DNA of 49,829 nt from Candidatus Shapirobacteria bacterium CG_4_10_14_0_8_um_filter_39_15 (GTDB taxonomy: Bacteria; Patescibacteriota; Microgenomatia; UM-FILTER-39-15). The stretch lies in the NCBI GenBank assembly GCA_002784465.1, contig PFLE01000004.1, positions 91,855 to 141,683 on the forward strand, read 5' to 3'. This document shows positions 7,804 through 15,369 of this stretch, in pieces. Numbering within the stretch: the stretch's first letter is position 1; each line of letters begins with the position of its first letter. The position numbers and the translations under genes are program-made. The notes beneath the pieces are model-generated. The model saw only the letters and a list, made by a program, of their open reading frames with translations, searched no databases and was not told where the DNA came from.

Positions 7804-8433
7804 ATGCGAGGTCGTGTCCGGAATTATGATTCAGGCTCCGGGGTTTATATGCGCAAATCGATTGTCAATATGGTACTACCAAATGGAAAAGCCTTCACTG
7901 TAAACCCCGATAACTTGCGAGCGATAAACCCTGAGGAATTTATTCGTCGTTGGAACGAATATAACGTCTGGGTTCAATCTTTGCCTGAAGGTGAAGGAGT
8001 TTTCGAGAGAAGCAAGCGAAATTATTTACGCGATTTGCCGGATACACCTTTTTGGGAGGGAGATGTTGTTAAGCAACTTCCAATAGAGGGGAATGAGAGA
8101 ACCTGGGTGGTTTGCGGCATTGATTGGTGGAATGAACCTTACTATAGTTTAGCGGAAACCATAGAAGACTTTTCTGGTCGTCGTTCTTACGCTAATGACT
8201 TGGTTTTAGTTTCCAAGGGAATGGTATTTTCTTCCCTAAGAGAAAAAGCAATTTTGTTTCAATTGATGGGGAGAGCAAGGTTGGTTCGCAATCCGAGCAG
8301 AAATGATAAGATGTTGTATCGATGGACCAGACAGGAAATAAAAGATTCAATCAAAAAGGGTTTGATCCATGGATTTACGAGGGAAAGCGGTTTGTTGGGA
8401 GAATTGGAAGATCAGAATGGAGTTTGGCAGTGA
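7804..8433 (+). CDS. Hypothetical protein, accessory
   Basis: The product has 209 residues, starting MRGRVRNYDSGSGVYMRKSI. The start at 7804 is preceded by a Shine-Dalgarno-like GGAG 6 nt away; the frame is open further upstream but would run into the divergent rpmF promoter. It is probably a soluble cytosolic protein, with many Trp and Arg, no membrane segment and no recognised domain. The N-terminal half looks like a small beta-rich domain and the C-terminal part (WTRQEIKDSIKKGLIHGF) is helical. It stands alone between rpmF and recG. Function unknown. Confidence 0.65.
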   Translation: MRGRVRNYDSGSGVYMRKSIVNMVLPNGKAFTVNPDNLRAINPEEFIRRWNEYNVWVQSLPEGEGVFERSKRNYLRDLPDTPFWEGDVVKQLPIEGNERTWVVCGIDWWNEPYYSLAETIEDFSGRRSYANDLVLVSKGMVFSSLREKAILFQLMGRARLVRNPSRNDKMLYRWTRQEIKDSIKKGLIHGFTRESGLLGELEDQNGVWQ

Positions 8434-8516
8434 GATATATTGATGAGGAAGTTGGTAAAGAGGTTGCAGCCGCGACGCTAGTCGGACTCCAACTACTTAT
8501 TTTATTTCAATTACGA

Positions 8517-8563
8517 GGGTGTCAAGCCATACCACCTGGAGGGTGGACTAGCTTGGCACCTGG
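8517..8563. repeat. REP-like hairpin, copy A (two-headed)
   Basis: This is a near-palindrome with a head on both sides: GGTGTCAAGC...CCACC, then GGTGG...GCTTGGCACC. It ends at the base before the recG stop codon and may act as the 3' end hairpin of the recG transcript. Confidence 0.8.
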
Positions 8564-10615
8564 CTAATTTGGTTCGACTTTGGGCTTAGATGAACGCTGA
8601 AGTTTTTCGGCAAGCAAGGGATACTGATTTAATTTACCAATTAGTGATTCTGCCGCCTGGCGGGTTTCTTGAATTAATTCCAGGTCGGAATAGCTGGCGA
8701 TTTTTAAATCGGGAAATCCGTGTTGAGTTATTCCATAAACTTCTCCCGGCCCGCGCATCCGTAAATCCATTTCCGCCAATTCCATTCCAAGATGACTTGT
8801 TTCCATCATTTTCAGGCGCTGGACGGCCTTTCCTTCGGTTAAATCGCTGAAAAGCAGACAATAAGATTCCTTCATTCCCCGACCGACTCTACCGCGCAGC
8901 TGATGGAGCTGGGCTAACCCGAATCTGTCAGCGGCCTCGATTAACATTATCGTTGCCCGGGGAATATCAATCCCAACTTCCACCACCGGGGTGGAAACCA
9001 GAATATCCAAATCCCCTTTCCGAAATTCTTCAATCGTTTGATCTTTTTCTTTTGATTTCATTCGGCCGTGCAAAAGACCTAATCTTAAATCCGGAAAAAC
9101 CTGATTTTTTAATTTTTCAAATTCGACGGTCACCGCCTTAACTGTTTTCAAGGATTCTGACTCCTCTATCAAAGGACAGATAACAAAAGCCGTTTCATCG
9201 GTATCTTTAACGTGTTTTTTAATCCAATTGTAAGCATCCTGGCGTTTGGTTGGCGGGACAACCCAGGTTTTAACTTTTAACCGGCCAATCGGCATTTCGT
9301 CAATCACCGATAAATCCAAATCTCCATATAAGGTTAAGGCAATGGTTCTGGGAATTGGAGTCGCGGTCATGGTCAAAACATGAGGCGTCTGACCTTTGTT
9401 AACCAGTTGGCTTCTTTGTTCAACGCCAAAGCGGTGCTGTTCATCGATGATAACCAGACCTAGATTGTTAAAAATATTTTTGTTGTAAAGAAGAGCATGG
9501 GTACCGACAACGATATCAGATTGTTTTATTGCTATATTGCTATATTGTTTTTTGGAGCTGGTCGTAAGATTAATTGTCAGCCCAAACGGAGTTAACAATT
9601 GTTTTAATGTTTGATAATGCTGATTGGCTAATATTTCCGTTGGGGCCATAATGGCGGATTGAAAACCATTGAGATGAGCAACATACATGGCGATTGCGGC
9701 AACCACCGTTTTTCCTGACCCAACATCTCCTTGAAGCAGACGGTTCATCGGTTGGGATTTCGTCAGATCAGCCAGAATTTCTTTGACACAGCGTTTTTGG
9801 GCATTGGTTAATTCAAAAGGCAGCGATTCGGTAAATTGAGAAATTTTTGACTGATCAATTGAAAAGGGTTTTGATAGTTTTTCTTTTTGCCAGTCATTTT
9901 TTCTTTTTAAACCTTTCAACTGAATCATTAAAAGTTCATCAAAAGCCAGCCTTTTTCTGGCCAAATCAATTTGATTTTGATTTTCAGGAAAGTGAATATA
10001 AATGAGTGCTTGAGACAAGGGAATCAATTGCTGCTGATCCAATAAATCTATCGGTAAGTAATCGATTAAGGTTGGTAAAAAATCTTTCAGTAATGGTGCA
10101 ATTCTGGATCTTAACCATTTAGAACTAACACCATAGGTTTCGGGATAAATAGGAACTAATCTGCCGGTGTGAATGGGTACTTTGTTGTTTGCTTGCACTG
10201 TAAGTGTTGTATGTTGTATATTTTCGTATTCGGGAGAGATCATGACAATCTGATGGCCGAAGAACTCGATTTTACCGGAAAAATTATAGCTTTCCCCTAT
10301 CTTGAATGTTTTAACTAAATATATTTGATTGAACCAGATGATTTGAATTTGTCCCGAATCATCAGCCACAATTGCTTTTTGAATTTTTTTGCCGTTTTTA
10401 GTATATTCGTTAACTATTGAAATGAGTTGTCCTTTGATGGTAACGATTTCCCCTGGTTGGACCTTAGCAATTGGAGAAATCAACGAAAAATCATCGTAGC
10501 GGAAAGGAAAATGAAAAATTAAATCTTCAATCGTTTCGATTCCCAACTTAGTCAATCTTCGGGCGTAAGTTTGGCCAACCATAAAAAGTTGGGAAACCGG
10601 GGTTTCAAGATTCAT
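8564..10615 (-). CDS. recG: ATP-dependent DNA helicase RecG
   Basis: The product has 683 residues. An N-terminal wedge/OB domain (about residues 50-170) is followed by the superfamily 2 helicase core: Walker A LLQGDVGSGKTVVAAI, the DEQH box IIDEQHRFGVEQR, motif III MTATPIPRTIALTLYG and motif VI QLRGRVGRG. RecG remodels stalled replication forks and Holliday junctions. The length is normal. A short array of two ATTGCTAT units plus a partial third encodes residues of about 355-362, in a variable loop. Three bases separate it from the upstream microprotein gene, so it belongs to the tyrS-recG transcription unit. Confidence 0.97.
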   Translation of the reverse strand: MNLETPVSQLFMVGQTYARRLTKLGIETIEDLIFHFPFRYDDFSLISPIAKVQPGEIVTIKGQLISIVNEYTKNGKKIQKAIVADDSGQIQIIWFNQIYLVKTFKIGESYNFSGKIEFFGHQIVMISPEYENIQHTTLTVQANNKVPIHTGRLVPIYPETYGVSSKWLRSRIAPLLKDFLPTLIDYLPIDLLDQQQLIPLSQALIYIHFPENQNQIDLARKRLAFDELLMIQLKGLKRKNDWQKEKLSKPFSIDQSKISQFTESLPFELTNAQKRCVKEILADLTKSQPMNRLLQGDVGSGKTVVAAIAMYVAHLNGFQSAIMAPTEILANQHYQTLKQLLTPFGLTINLTTSSKKQYSNIAIKQSDIVVGTHALLYNKNIFNNLGLVIIDEQHRFGVEQRSQLVNKGQTPHVLTMTATPIPRTIALTLYGDLDLSVIDEMPIGRLKVKTWVVPPTKRQDAYNWIKKHVKDTDETAFVICPLIEESESLKTVKAVTVEFEKLKNQVFPDLRLGLLHGRMKSKEKDQTIEEFRKGDLDILVSTPVVEVGIDIPRATIMLIEAADRFGLAQLHQLRGRVGRGMKESYCLLFSDLTEGKAVQRLKMMETSHLGMELAEMDLRMRGPGEVYGITQHGFPDLKIASYSDLELIQETRQAAESLIGKLNQYPLLAEKLQRSSKPKVEPN
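9528..9551. repeat. 8-nt micro-array inside recG
   Basis: Two perfect units of ATTGCTAT are followed by a degenerate third unit. It is in frame with RecG and falls in a loop between helicase motifs. It is short, so chance cannot be excluded for this copy alone. Confidence 0.45.
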
Positions 10616-10618
10616 AAA

Positions 10619-10729
10619 TTATTGGAAGAGAGTCATCAGGGCCGGTAAGAACGAAGTTAGAATTAACGCCAGGGAAGAGATAAAAATAATAATTGTCCAA
10701 AGTTTTTTCTGTCTTTTTGAAAGATTCAT
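10619..10729 (-). CDS. 36-residue membrane microprotein
   Basis: A small reading frame begins MNLSKRQKKLWTIIIFISSL and ends TAA at 10619-10621. It has a basic N-terminus (KRQKK) followed by one strong hydrophobic helix, so it should be a single-span inner-membrane peptide. Its ATG overlaps the tyrS stop (ATGA) and it ends 3 nt before the recG start; this tight fit between two genes supports translation. There is no known family that I can name with certainty. Confidence 0.7.
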   Translation of the reverse strand: MNLSKRQKKLWTIIIFISSLALILTSFLPALMTLFQ

Positions 10730-11913
10730 TTTATTTTGATTTTAACAAATTTTCTTTTGCCAACCTTAATAATACTACCATTTTTAAGAGATATTGGAGA
10801 CTGGATATTCGATATTGGAGAGTTATTAATATCAACTGCACCTTGTTCGATCAATCTTTTGGCCTCGGATCTTGAAGTGACCAGCTGGGAGTCAACCAAT
10901 AAGTCAATAATGTTCACTGGTTGGCTGGCTTGCCCTGAGTCTTGTCGAAGGGTTATTTGGTATTCTGGCAGATTGTCAGACGGAATTTCTTTTTCTTGAA
11001 AAACTCTTTCAAATTCATGCTGGGCTTTTTGAGCGGCATCTAATGAATAAAGTTGCTTAATTATTTCTGCAGCGAGTTTTTTCTTTTGATTCATGGGGGA
11101 AATATTCTCGGGTGATACATCCGTTAAAAGTTCATACCCCAAATTAATCATTTCATCCGGCCAGGACATAATTTTTCCGTAAATATCGTTTGGTTTGTCA
11201 ACTAAAGAAATAAAATTATCACCAGTTTTACTCATTTTTTCTTTTCCTGGTTCAGCCAAAAGTTTCGTTGTTAAAACAAATTTTTCTTTTCCTTTCATCT
11301 TTTTCATCAGGTCACGGCCAGTTAACATGTTAAAAGTTTGATCTGAACCCCCCACTTCTAGATCAACGTCCATCGCGACTGAGTCATATCCTTGCATTAA
11401 GGGATAAAGAAATTCACTTAAGAAAAGATCTTTACCCTCTTTTATTCTTTTTTGAAACATGTCTCTTTCGATGACTTGAGCATAAGTTAATAATGATGCT
11501 ATATTGGCGACTTCTGAATAGCTTAATTTATCAAGCCATTCGCTGTTATATTTTATTTCTGCGGGATTTCCCCCTTCAAACCTAAGAATTTTTGAAGCCT
11601 GTTCTTTGTAGTTTTTAGCATTCTCCAAAACTTGTTCCCTGGTTAATGGTTTTCTGGTTTCACTTTTTCCGGATGGATCACCGATCATACCGGTAAAATC
11701 TCCAATGAGCATAATTACCCCATGGCCTAAATCCTGGAATTGGCGTAATTTACGGAGGACAACCATATGTCCTAGATGGAGAGTGTTTCCAGTGGGATCA
11801 ATTCCATTGTAGAGCCTGATTTTCTTTCCCGAGCGCAAGACTTTCTCCAATTCTTGTTTGCTCGGATAAACGTTCGCTACTCCCCTACTTAAAACTTCAT
11901 CAATTTTATCCAT
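10726..11913 (-). CDS. tyrS: Tyrosyl-tRNA synthetase
   Basis: The product has 395 residues. The class I core has the HIGH-like motif HLGHMVVLRKL and the KMSKS-like motif KMSKTGDN, with a C-terminal S4 RNA-binding domain from about residue 330. The second of two ATGs (11913) is preferred because a TAAAAT box ends 6 nt before it. An array of 7-nt units (GATATTG type) encodes residues of about 363-374 and inserts ISNIQSPIS into the S4 domain. The gene is followed by the membrane microprotein and recG. Confidence 0.95.
   Translation of the reverse strand: MDKIDEVLSRGVANVYPSKQELEKVLRSGKKIRLYNGIDPTGNTLHLGHMVVLRKLRQFQDLGHGVIMLIGDFTGMIGDPSGKSETRKPLTREQVLENAKNYKEQASKILRFEGGNPAEIKYNSEWLDKLSYSEVANIASLLTYAQVIERDMFQKRIKEGKDLFLSEFLYPLMQGYDSVAMDVDLEVGGSDQTFNMLTGRDLMKKMKGKEKFVLTTKLLAEPGKEKMSKTGDNFISLVDKPNDIYGKIMSWPDEMINLGYELLTDVSPENISPMNQKKKLAAEIIKQLYSLDAAQKAQHEFERVFQEKEIPSDNLPEYQITLRQDSGQASQPVNIIDLLVDSQLVTSRSEAKRLIEQGAVDINNSPISNIQSPISLKNGSIIKVGKRKFVKIKIK
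10790..10824. repeat. 7-nt micro-array inside tyrS
   Basis: Five consecutive heptamers related to GATATTG occur, two of them identical. It is in frame with TyrS. The same unit occurs in pheS at 17996-18030. Confidence 0.75.
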
Positions 11914-11919
11914 AAACAT

Positions 11920-11925
11920 ATTTTA
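11920..11925 (-). promoter_or_regulatory. -10 box of tyrS
   Basis: TAAAAT on the minus strand ends 6 nt before the ATG at 11913. A leaderless transcript is expected. Confidence 0.55.
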
Positions 11926-11955
11926 TATAATATTTCTTTAGGTAGCAAATTCAAT

Positions 11956-11987
11956 CCCACCTGGAGGGTGGTATAGCTTGGCACCTG
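11956..11987 (-). repeat. REP-like hairpin, copy B (left flank of RAYT)
   Basis: On the minus strand it reads CAGGTGCCAAGCTATACC followed by CCACC/GGTGG-type arms. The head faces the transposase gene. It is inverted relative to copy C on the other side. Confidence 0.85.
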
Positions 11988-11992
11988 ATAGT

Positions 11993-12667
11993 TTATTCCA
12001 TTATTAAATGCTTTATTTTTTCCAATTCTTTGGCGTAGGCTATTTGATCATAAACGAAATTTCGATATTTATTTACAGAAGAAAACAAGCTTAATACTGG
12101 TTGTGTATTGCAAATATTAGTTTTTGATAAATTTAAGTATTCGGGAAATGAGGACCATGGATAGTTTTCTAATTCCTCCGGTTTTATTAAAGACGAGGAA
12201 ACAGGATTAAGATGAATATAGCGAGAAAGATGAACCAATTGTTCGTCAGATTCAACATAGACACTCTTGAATAATCCTTGAAAAATTGGGCCAACCCGAT
12301 CCTCCTTTGTATTATAATATTTCGTATAACTGTTTTCGAAATTTGAAATAAATCTTGCTATTCCCCCTTCTTGTTTTTGTTCCAAGATAAAATGAAAGTG
12401 ATTGGGCATAATCCCATATGCAAGAATATCTACTAATTTATTTATATTAGTATTGAATTTTTTGAGATAATTTAATTGGACATCTTGATTAAGAACCAAG
12501 AACTTAGAAAGCTTTGTTGGTAAATCAGAAAACCGATAGAATTGTAAAGCCAATACTGCCCTTGAGTATTCTCGTAAATTATTGAAAATAGGTTTCTTTT
12601 CTATACTACGATTATATATATGATAATAATAATTATTTCGGAATACGATTTTTCTAAAGGTAGTCAT
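11993..12667 (-). CDS. REP-associated tyrosine transposase (RAYT, Y1/HUH family)
   Basis: The product has 224 residues. Y1_Tnp features are in order: YYHIYNRSI near the N-terminus, the HUH metal-binding motif in GIMPNHFHFILEQ, the catalytic Tyr helix ISNFENSYTKYYN, and GPIFQGLFKSVYVESDEQL, HLSRYIHLNPV and YPWSS, the typical RAYT tail. HUH transposases nick single-stranded DNA at hairpins through a phosphotyrosine bond. The gene is intact, has its own TATAAT box 7 nt before the ATG, and is flanked 6 nt downstream and 35 nt upstream by inverted REP-like hairpins of a family dispersed through the window. This is the expected arrangement for a domesticated RAYT with its REP elements. Confidence 0.93.
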   Translation of the reverse strand: MTTFRKIVFRNNYYYHIYNRSIEKKPIFNNLREYSRAVLALQFYRFSDLPTKLSKFLVLNQDVQLNYLKKFNTNINKLVDILAYGIMPNHFHFILEQKQEGGIARFISNFENSYTKYYNTKEDRVGPIFQGLFKSVYVESDEQLVHLSRYIHLNPVSSSLIKPEELENYPWSSFPEYLNLSKTNICNTQPVLSLFSSVNKYRNFVYDQIAYAKELEKIKHLIME

Positions 12668-12674
12668 TTAATTA

Positions 12675-12680
12675 ATTATA
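12675..12680 (-). promoter_or_regulatory. -10 box of the RAYT gene
   Basis: TATAAT on the minus strand ends 7 nt before the ATG at 12667; the spacing predicts an almost leaderless mRNA. Confidence 0.5.
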
Positions 12681-12702
12681 TTAATCAAACCAGAAAAAAT
12701 AC

Positions 12703-12735
12703 CAGGTGTCAAGCTATACCACCTGGAGGGTGGGC
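12703..12735 (+). repeat. REP-like hairpin, copy C (right flank of RAYT)
   Basis: The head CAGGTGTCAAGCTATACC is followed by CCACC, a TGGAG loop and GGTGG. The head faces the transposase gene. It is the mirror partner of copy B. Confidence 0.85.
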
Positions 12736-12765
12736 GAAATATTAGATATTTATAAGAAAGATTGA

Positions 12766-12771
12766 TATAAT
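12766..12771 (+). promoter_or_regulatory. Extended -10 box of the PBP gene
   Basis: TGATATAAT (TGN plus TATAAT) ends 6 nt before the ATG at 12778, leaving no room for a leader or Shine-Dalgarno sequence. Confidence 0.65.
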
Positions 12772-12777
12772 TTATCT

Positions 12778-15369
12778 ATGTTTTGGAAAAGATTTTGGAA
12801 AAACAAAAGAAGAGAGATTAACTTCGCAAGATCCACCAGACCAAAAATTTCCCGGACCCAAAGATTGGCCAAACTGGCACCCTGGTTTTTTGGCTGTTTA
12901 CTGCTCGGAACGATTGTCTCCGCTCTTGTTTTTGCTCTTTACGCTAGAGAATTACCCTCACCCGATAAGGTTGTCCGCCGTGAAGGTTTTGCCACTCAAA
13001 TTATGGACCGGAAGGGAAAATTACTTTATGAAGTTTTTGAAAATCAGCGGCGGAATCCGGTTGATCTGAACCAAATTCCCACTTATCTTCGTCAGGCAAC
13101 GGTCGCAATTGAGGATAAAGATTTTTATAAACATTCCGGTTTTGATCCTAAAGGATGGCTGCGTATTCCTTATTATTTTATTACCACACATCAGCTTTCC
13201 GGCGGTTCAACCTTAACCCAGCAATTGGTTAAGAATGTTTTGCTCACCTCGGAAAAAACCATTAACCGAAAAATTAAAGAATTTATTTTGGCTTTGGAAA
13301 TCGAAAGAAAATATTCCAAAGACCAGATTTTACAGATGTATCTGAACGAAGCTCCTTATGGCGGCACGGCTTGGGGCGTTCAGGCAGCGGCCCAAGTTTA
13401 TTTTAATAAAGATGTCAGCGAATTGAATTTGGCAGAAAGTGCGTTTATGGCTGGTTTAACCCAGAGACCATCTTACTATTCACCGTATAGCAGTGCTGGT
13501 GATAAAGCTTATATATGGCGGACAAAAGCAGTTTTAAGAAGAATGCGGGAAGATGGGTATATTACCAAAGATTTGGAAGTGGAGGCAGGGAAACAGGTTG
13601 ATAATATGCAATTCACTTCGGAAGGAACTAATTTTAAAGCTCCCCATTTTGTGATGTATGTTAAACAATTATTGATTGACAAATACGGGGAAAATATGGT
13701 TGAACAAGGCGGATTAAAAGTGACAACTTCTTTGGATTTGGATTTACAGAATGAAGCTCAAAAAATCGTCAGCGAGGAAATTACCAAAACCGAGAGTTTG
13801 CATATTACCAACGGCGCGGCGATGGTTTTAAACACCAAAACCGGAGAAATTCTGGTAATGGTGGGTTCAAAAGATTACAGCGCTTCCAATTATGACGGCA
13901 AAGTTAATGTAACATTATCCAAACGCCAGCCTGGTTCCGCCATTAAGCCGGCAACTTATGTCACCGCTTTTAAAAAAGGTTATACCCCCTCAACTTTATT
14001 AATGGATGTTAAAACCAGTTTTCCTGGCGGCGATAAACCCGAATACGTTCCGGTTAATTACGACGGTAAGGATCATGGGCCAATTCAAGTCCGTTACGCC
14101 TTGGGTAATTCTTTTAATATTCCGGCGGTAAAAATGCTGGCGAGGGTTGGTCTAAAAGACATGCTCCAAACCGCCTGGGATATGGGTTTTACTACTTTAG
14201 AACCGACCACGGATAATATGTCAAAATTTGGTTTATCAATGACCTTGGGGGGTGGTGAAGTTCGGTTGATTGATATGGTTTCGGCTTATAGCGCTTTTGC
14301 CAACGGTGGAAATAAAATTGATCCAGTGGCAATTTTGAAGGTTGCCGATAACAGTAATAATGTTTTGTATGAATATAAACAAACGATCGGAAAACAAGTT
14401 ATTAGTCCTCAACAGGCTTATTTAATTTCCAATATTCTTTCAGATAACAGCGCCAGAACGGTGACTTTTGGCGATCACTCCTCAATTTATATTTCCGATC
14501 GGCCGGTGGCAGTGAAAACGGGAACGACGAACGATAAAAGAGATAATTGGACGGTTGGCTGGACGCCATCGATAATTGCGGGTGTTTGGGTTGGTAATAA
14601 TGATAATTCCCAGATGAAACAGCTGGTTTCCGGGATTTCCGGAGCGGCGCCGATCTGGCGGAGAATCATTTTAAAAGCATTGGAGAATAAACCAAAAGAA
14701 GATTTTGTGGTTCCGGAAAATATTGTTACGGCTGAAGTCGATTTGGTTTCCGGTTACCGGGCGCATGATAATTTTCCATCCCGAATTGAATCTTTTATTA
14801 AAGGTACCGAGCCGGTGGGTGACGATCCGGTTCATGTTCTGCTTAAGACTTGTAAATCATCCGGAAAATTGGCCACTCCGGTGGATATCAGCCGGGGCGA
14901 TTACGATCAAAAAGAATATTTTATTTTAAAGGAAGACGATCCGACCGCTGGACCGAATGATCCGAATCAATGGCAAAAAGGAATAAATGACTGGTTGTTA
15001 ACCCAGCCCGATACCCGTTATCATCCGCCAACCGATTATTGCGACACCAATAATCAAACAGACTTGAAATTTACTGATCCAGGCGACCATGCTCAAGTAA
15101 GCCAAAGTTTTCGGGTTGGATTAAGCGTTGTTTCTGCCAATGAAATTAGTTTAATCGAATTATTGGTAGATGGTTCATCAAGGGCAATGATTAACGGAAA
15201 ACCTTATGAATTTAATTTAACCTTACCTGATGGGTCTCATACTTTAAGAGCGAGAGTCCGCGACAGCAAAGGAAACGTAACGGAAAGTGAAATCAAAATC
15301 GGGGTCAATGTTGCTTGGGATTGGCAGCCGACCCCTACTCCAACCCTGACATTGACTCCTACTCCTTAA
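12778..15369 (+). CDS. Class A penicillin-binding protein (PBP1A type)
   Basis: The product has 863 residues. One membrane helix lies at about residues 36-58. The GT51 glycosyltransferase domain shows ATVAIEDKDFYKHSGFD (catalytic Glu) and GGSTLTQQLVKN. The transpeptidase domain has the SxxK motif in PGSAIKPATY (Ser about 387), SxN in GNSFNIPAVK and KTGTTN at about 580. A C-terminal Ig-like segment (about 770-850) is followed by a Thr-Pro tail. The enzyme polymerises and cross-links peptidoglycan outside the membrane. The last 11 nt overlap the convergent pheT, so no terminator fits between them. Confidence 0.95.
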   Translation: MFWKRFWKNKRREINFARSTRPKISRTQRLAKLAPWFFGCLLLGTIVSALVFALYARELPSPDKVVRREGFATQIMDRKGKLLYEVFENQRRNPVDLNQIPTYLRQATVAIEDKDFYKHSGFDPKGWLRIPYYFITTHQLSGGSTLTQQLVKNVLLTSEKTINRKIKEFILALEIERKYSKDQILQMYLNEAPYGGTAWGVQAAAQVYFNKDVSELNLAESAFMAGLTQRPSYYSPYSSAGDKAYIWRTKAVLRRMREDGYITKDLEVEAGKQVDNMQFTSEGTNFKAPHFVMYVKQLLIDKYGENMVEQGGLKVTTSLDLDLQNEAQKIVSEEITKTESLHITNGAAMVLNTKTGEILVMVGSKDYSASNYDGKVNVTLSKRQPGSAIKPATYVTAFKKGYTPSTLLMDVKTSFPGGDKPEYVPVNYDGKDHGPIQVRYALGNSFNIPAVKMLARVGLKDMLQTAWDMGFTTLEPTTDNMSKFGLSMTLGGGEVRLIDMVSAYSAFANGGNKIDPVAILKVADNSNNVLYEYKQTIGKQVISPQQAYLISNILSDNSARTVTFGDHSSIYISDRPVAVKTGTTNDKRDNWTVGWTPSIIAGVWVGNNDNSQMKQLVSGISGAAPIWRRIILKALENKPKEDFVVPENIVTAEVDLVSGYRAHDNFPSRIESFIKGTEPVGDDPVHVLLKTCKSSGKLATPVDISRGDYDQKEYFILKEDDPTAGPNDPNQWQKGINDWLLTQPDTRYHPPTDYCDTNNQTDLKFTDPGDHAQVSQSFRVGLSVVSANEISLIELLVDGSSRAMINGKPYEFNLTLPDGSHTLRARVRDSKGNVTESEIKIGVNVAWDWQPTPTPTLTLTPTP

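Noticed and set aside
8322-8567. A second small gene overlapping the end of the 7804-8433 gene
   Set aside because: It is an overlapping frame that runs through the REP-like hairpin, with no ribosome site and no protein-like pattern.
10199-10233. A further 7-nt array in recG
   Set aside because: Only two adjacent perfect GTTGTAT units are visible, which is too weak to list with the others.
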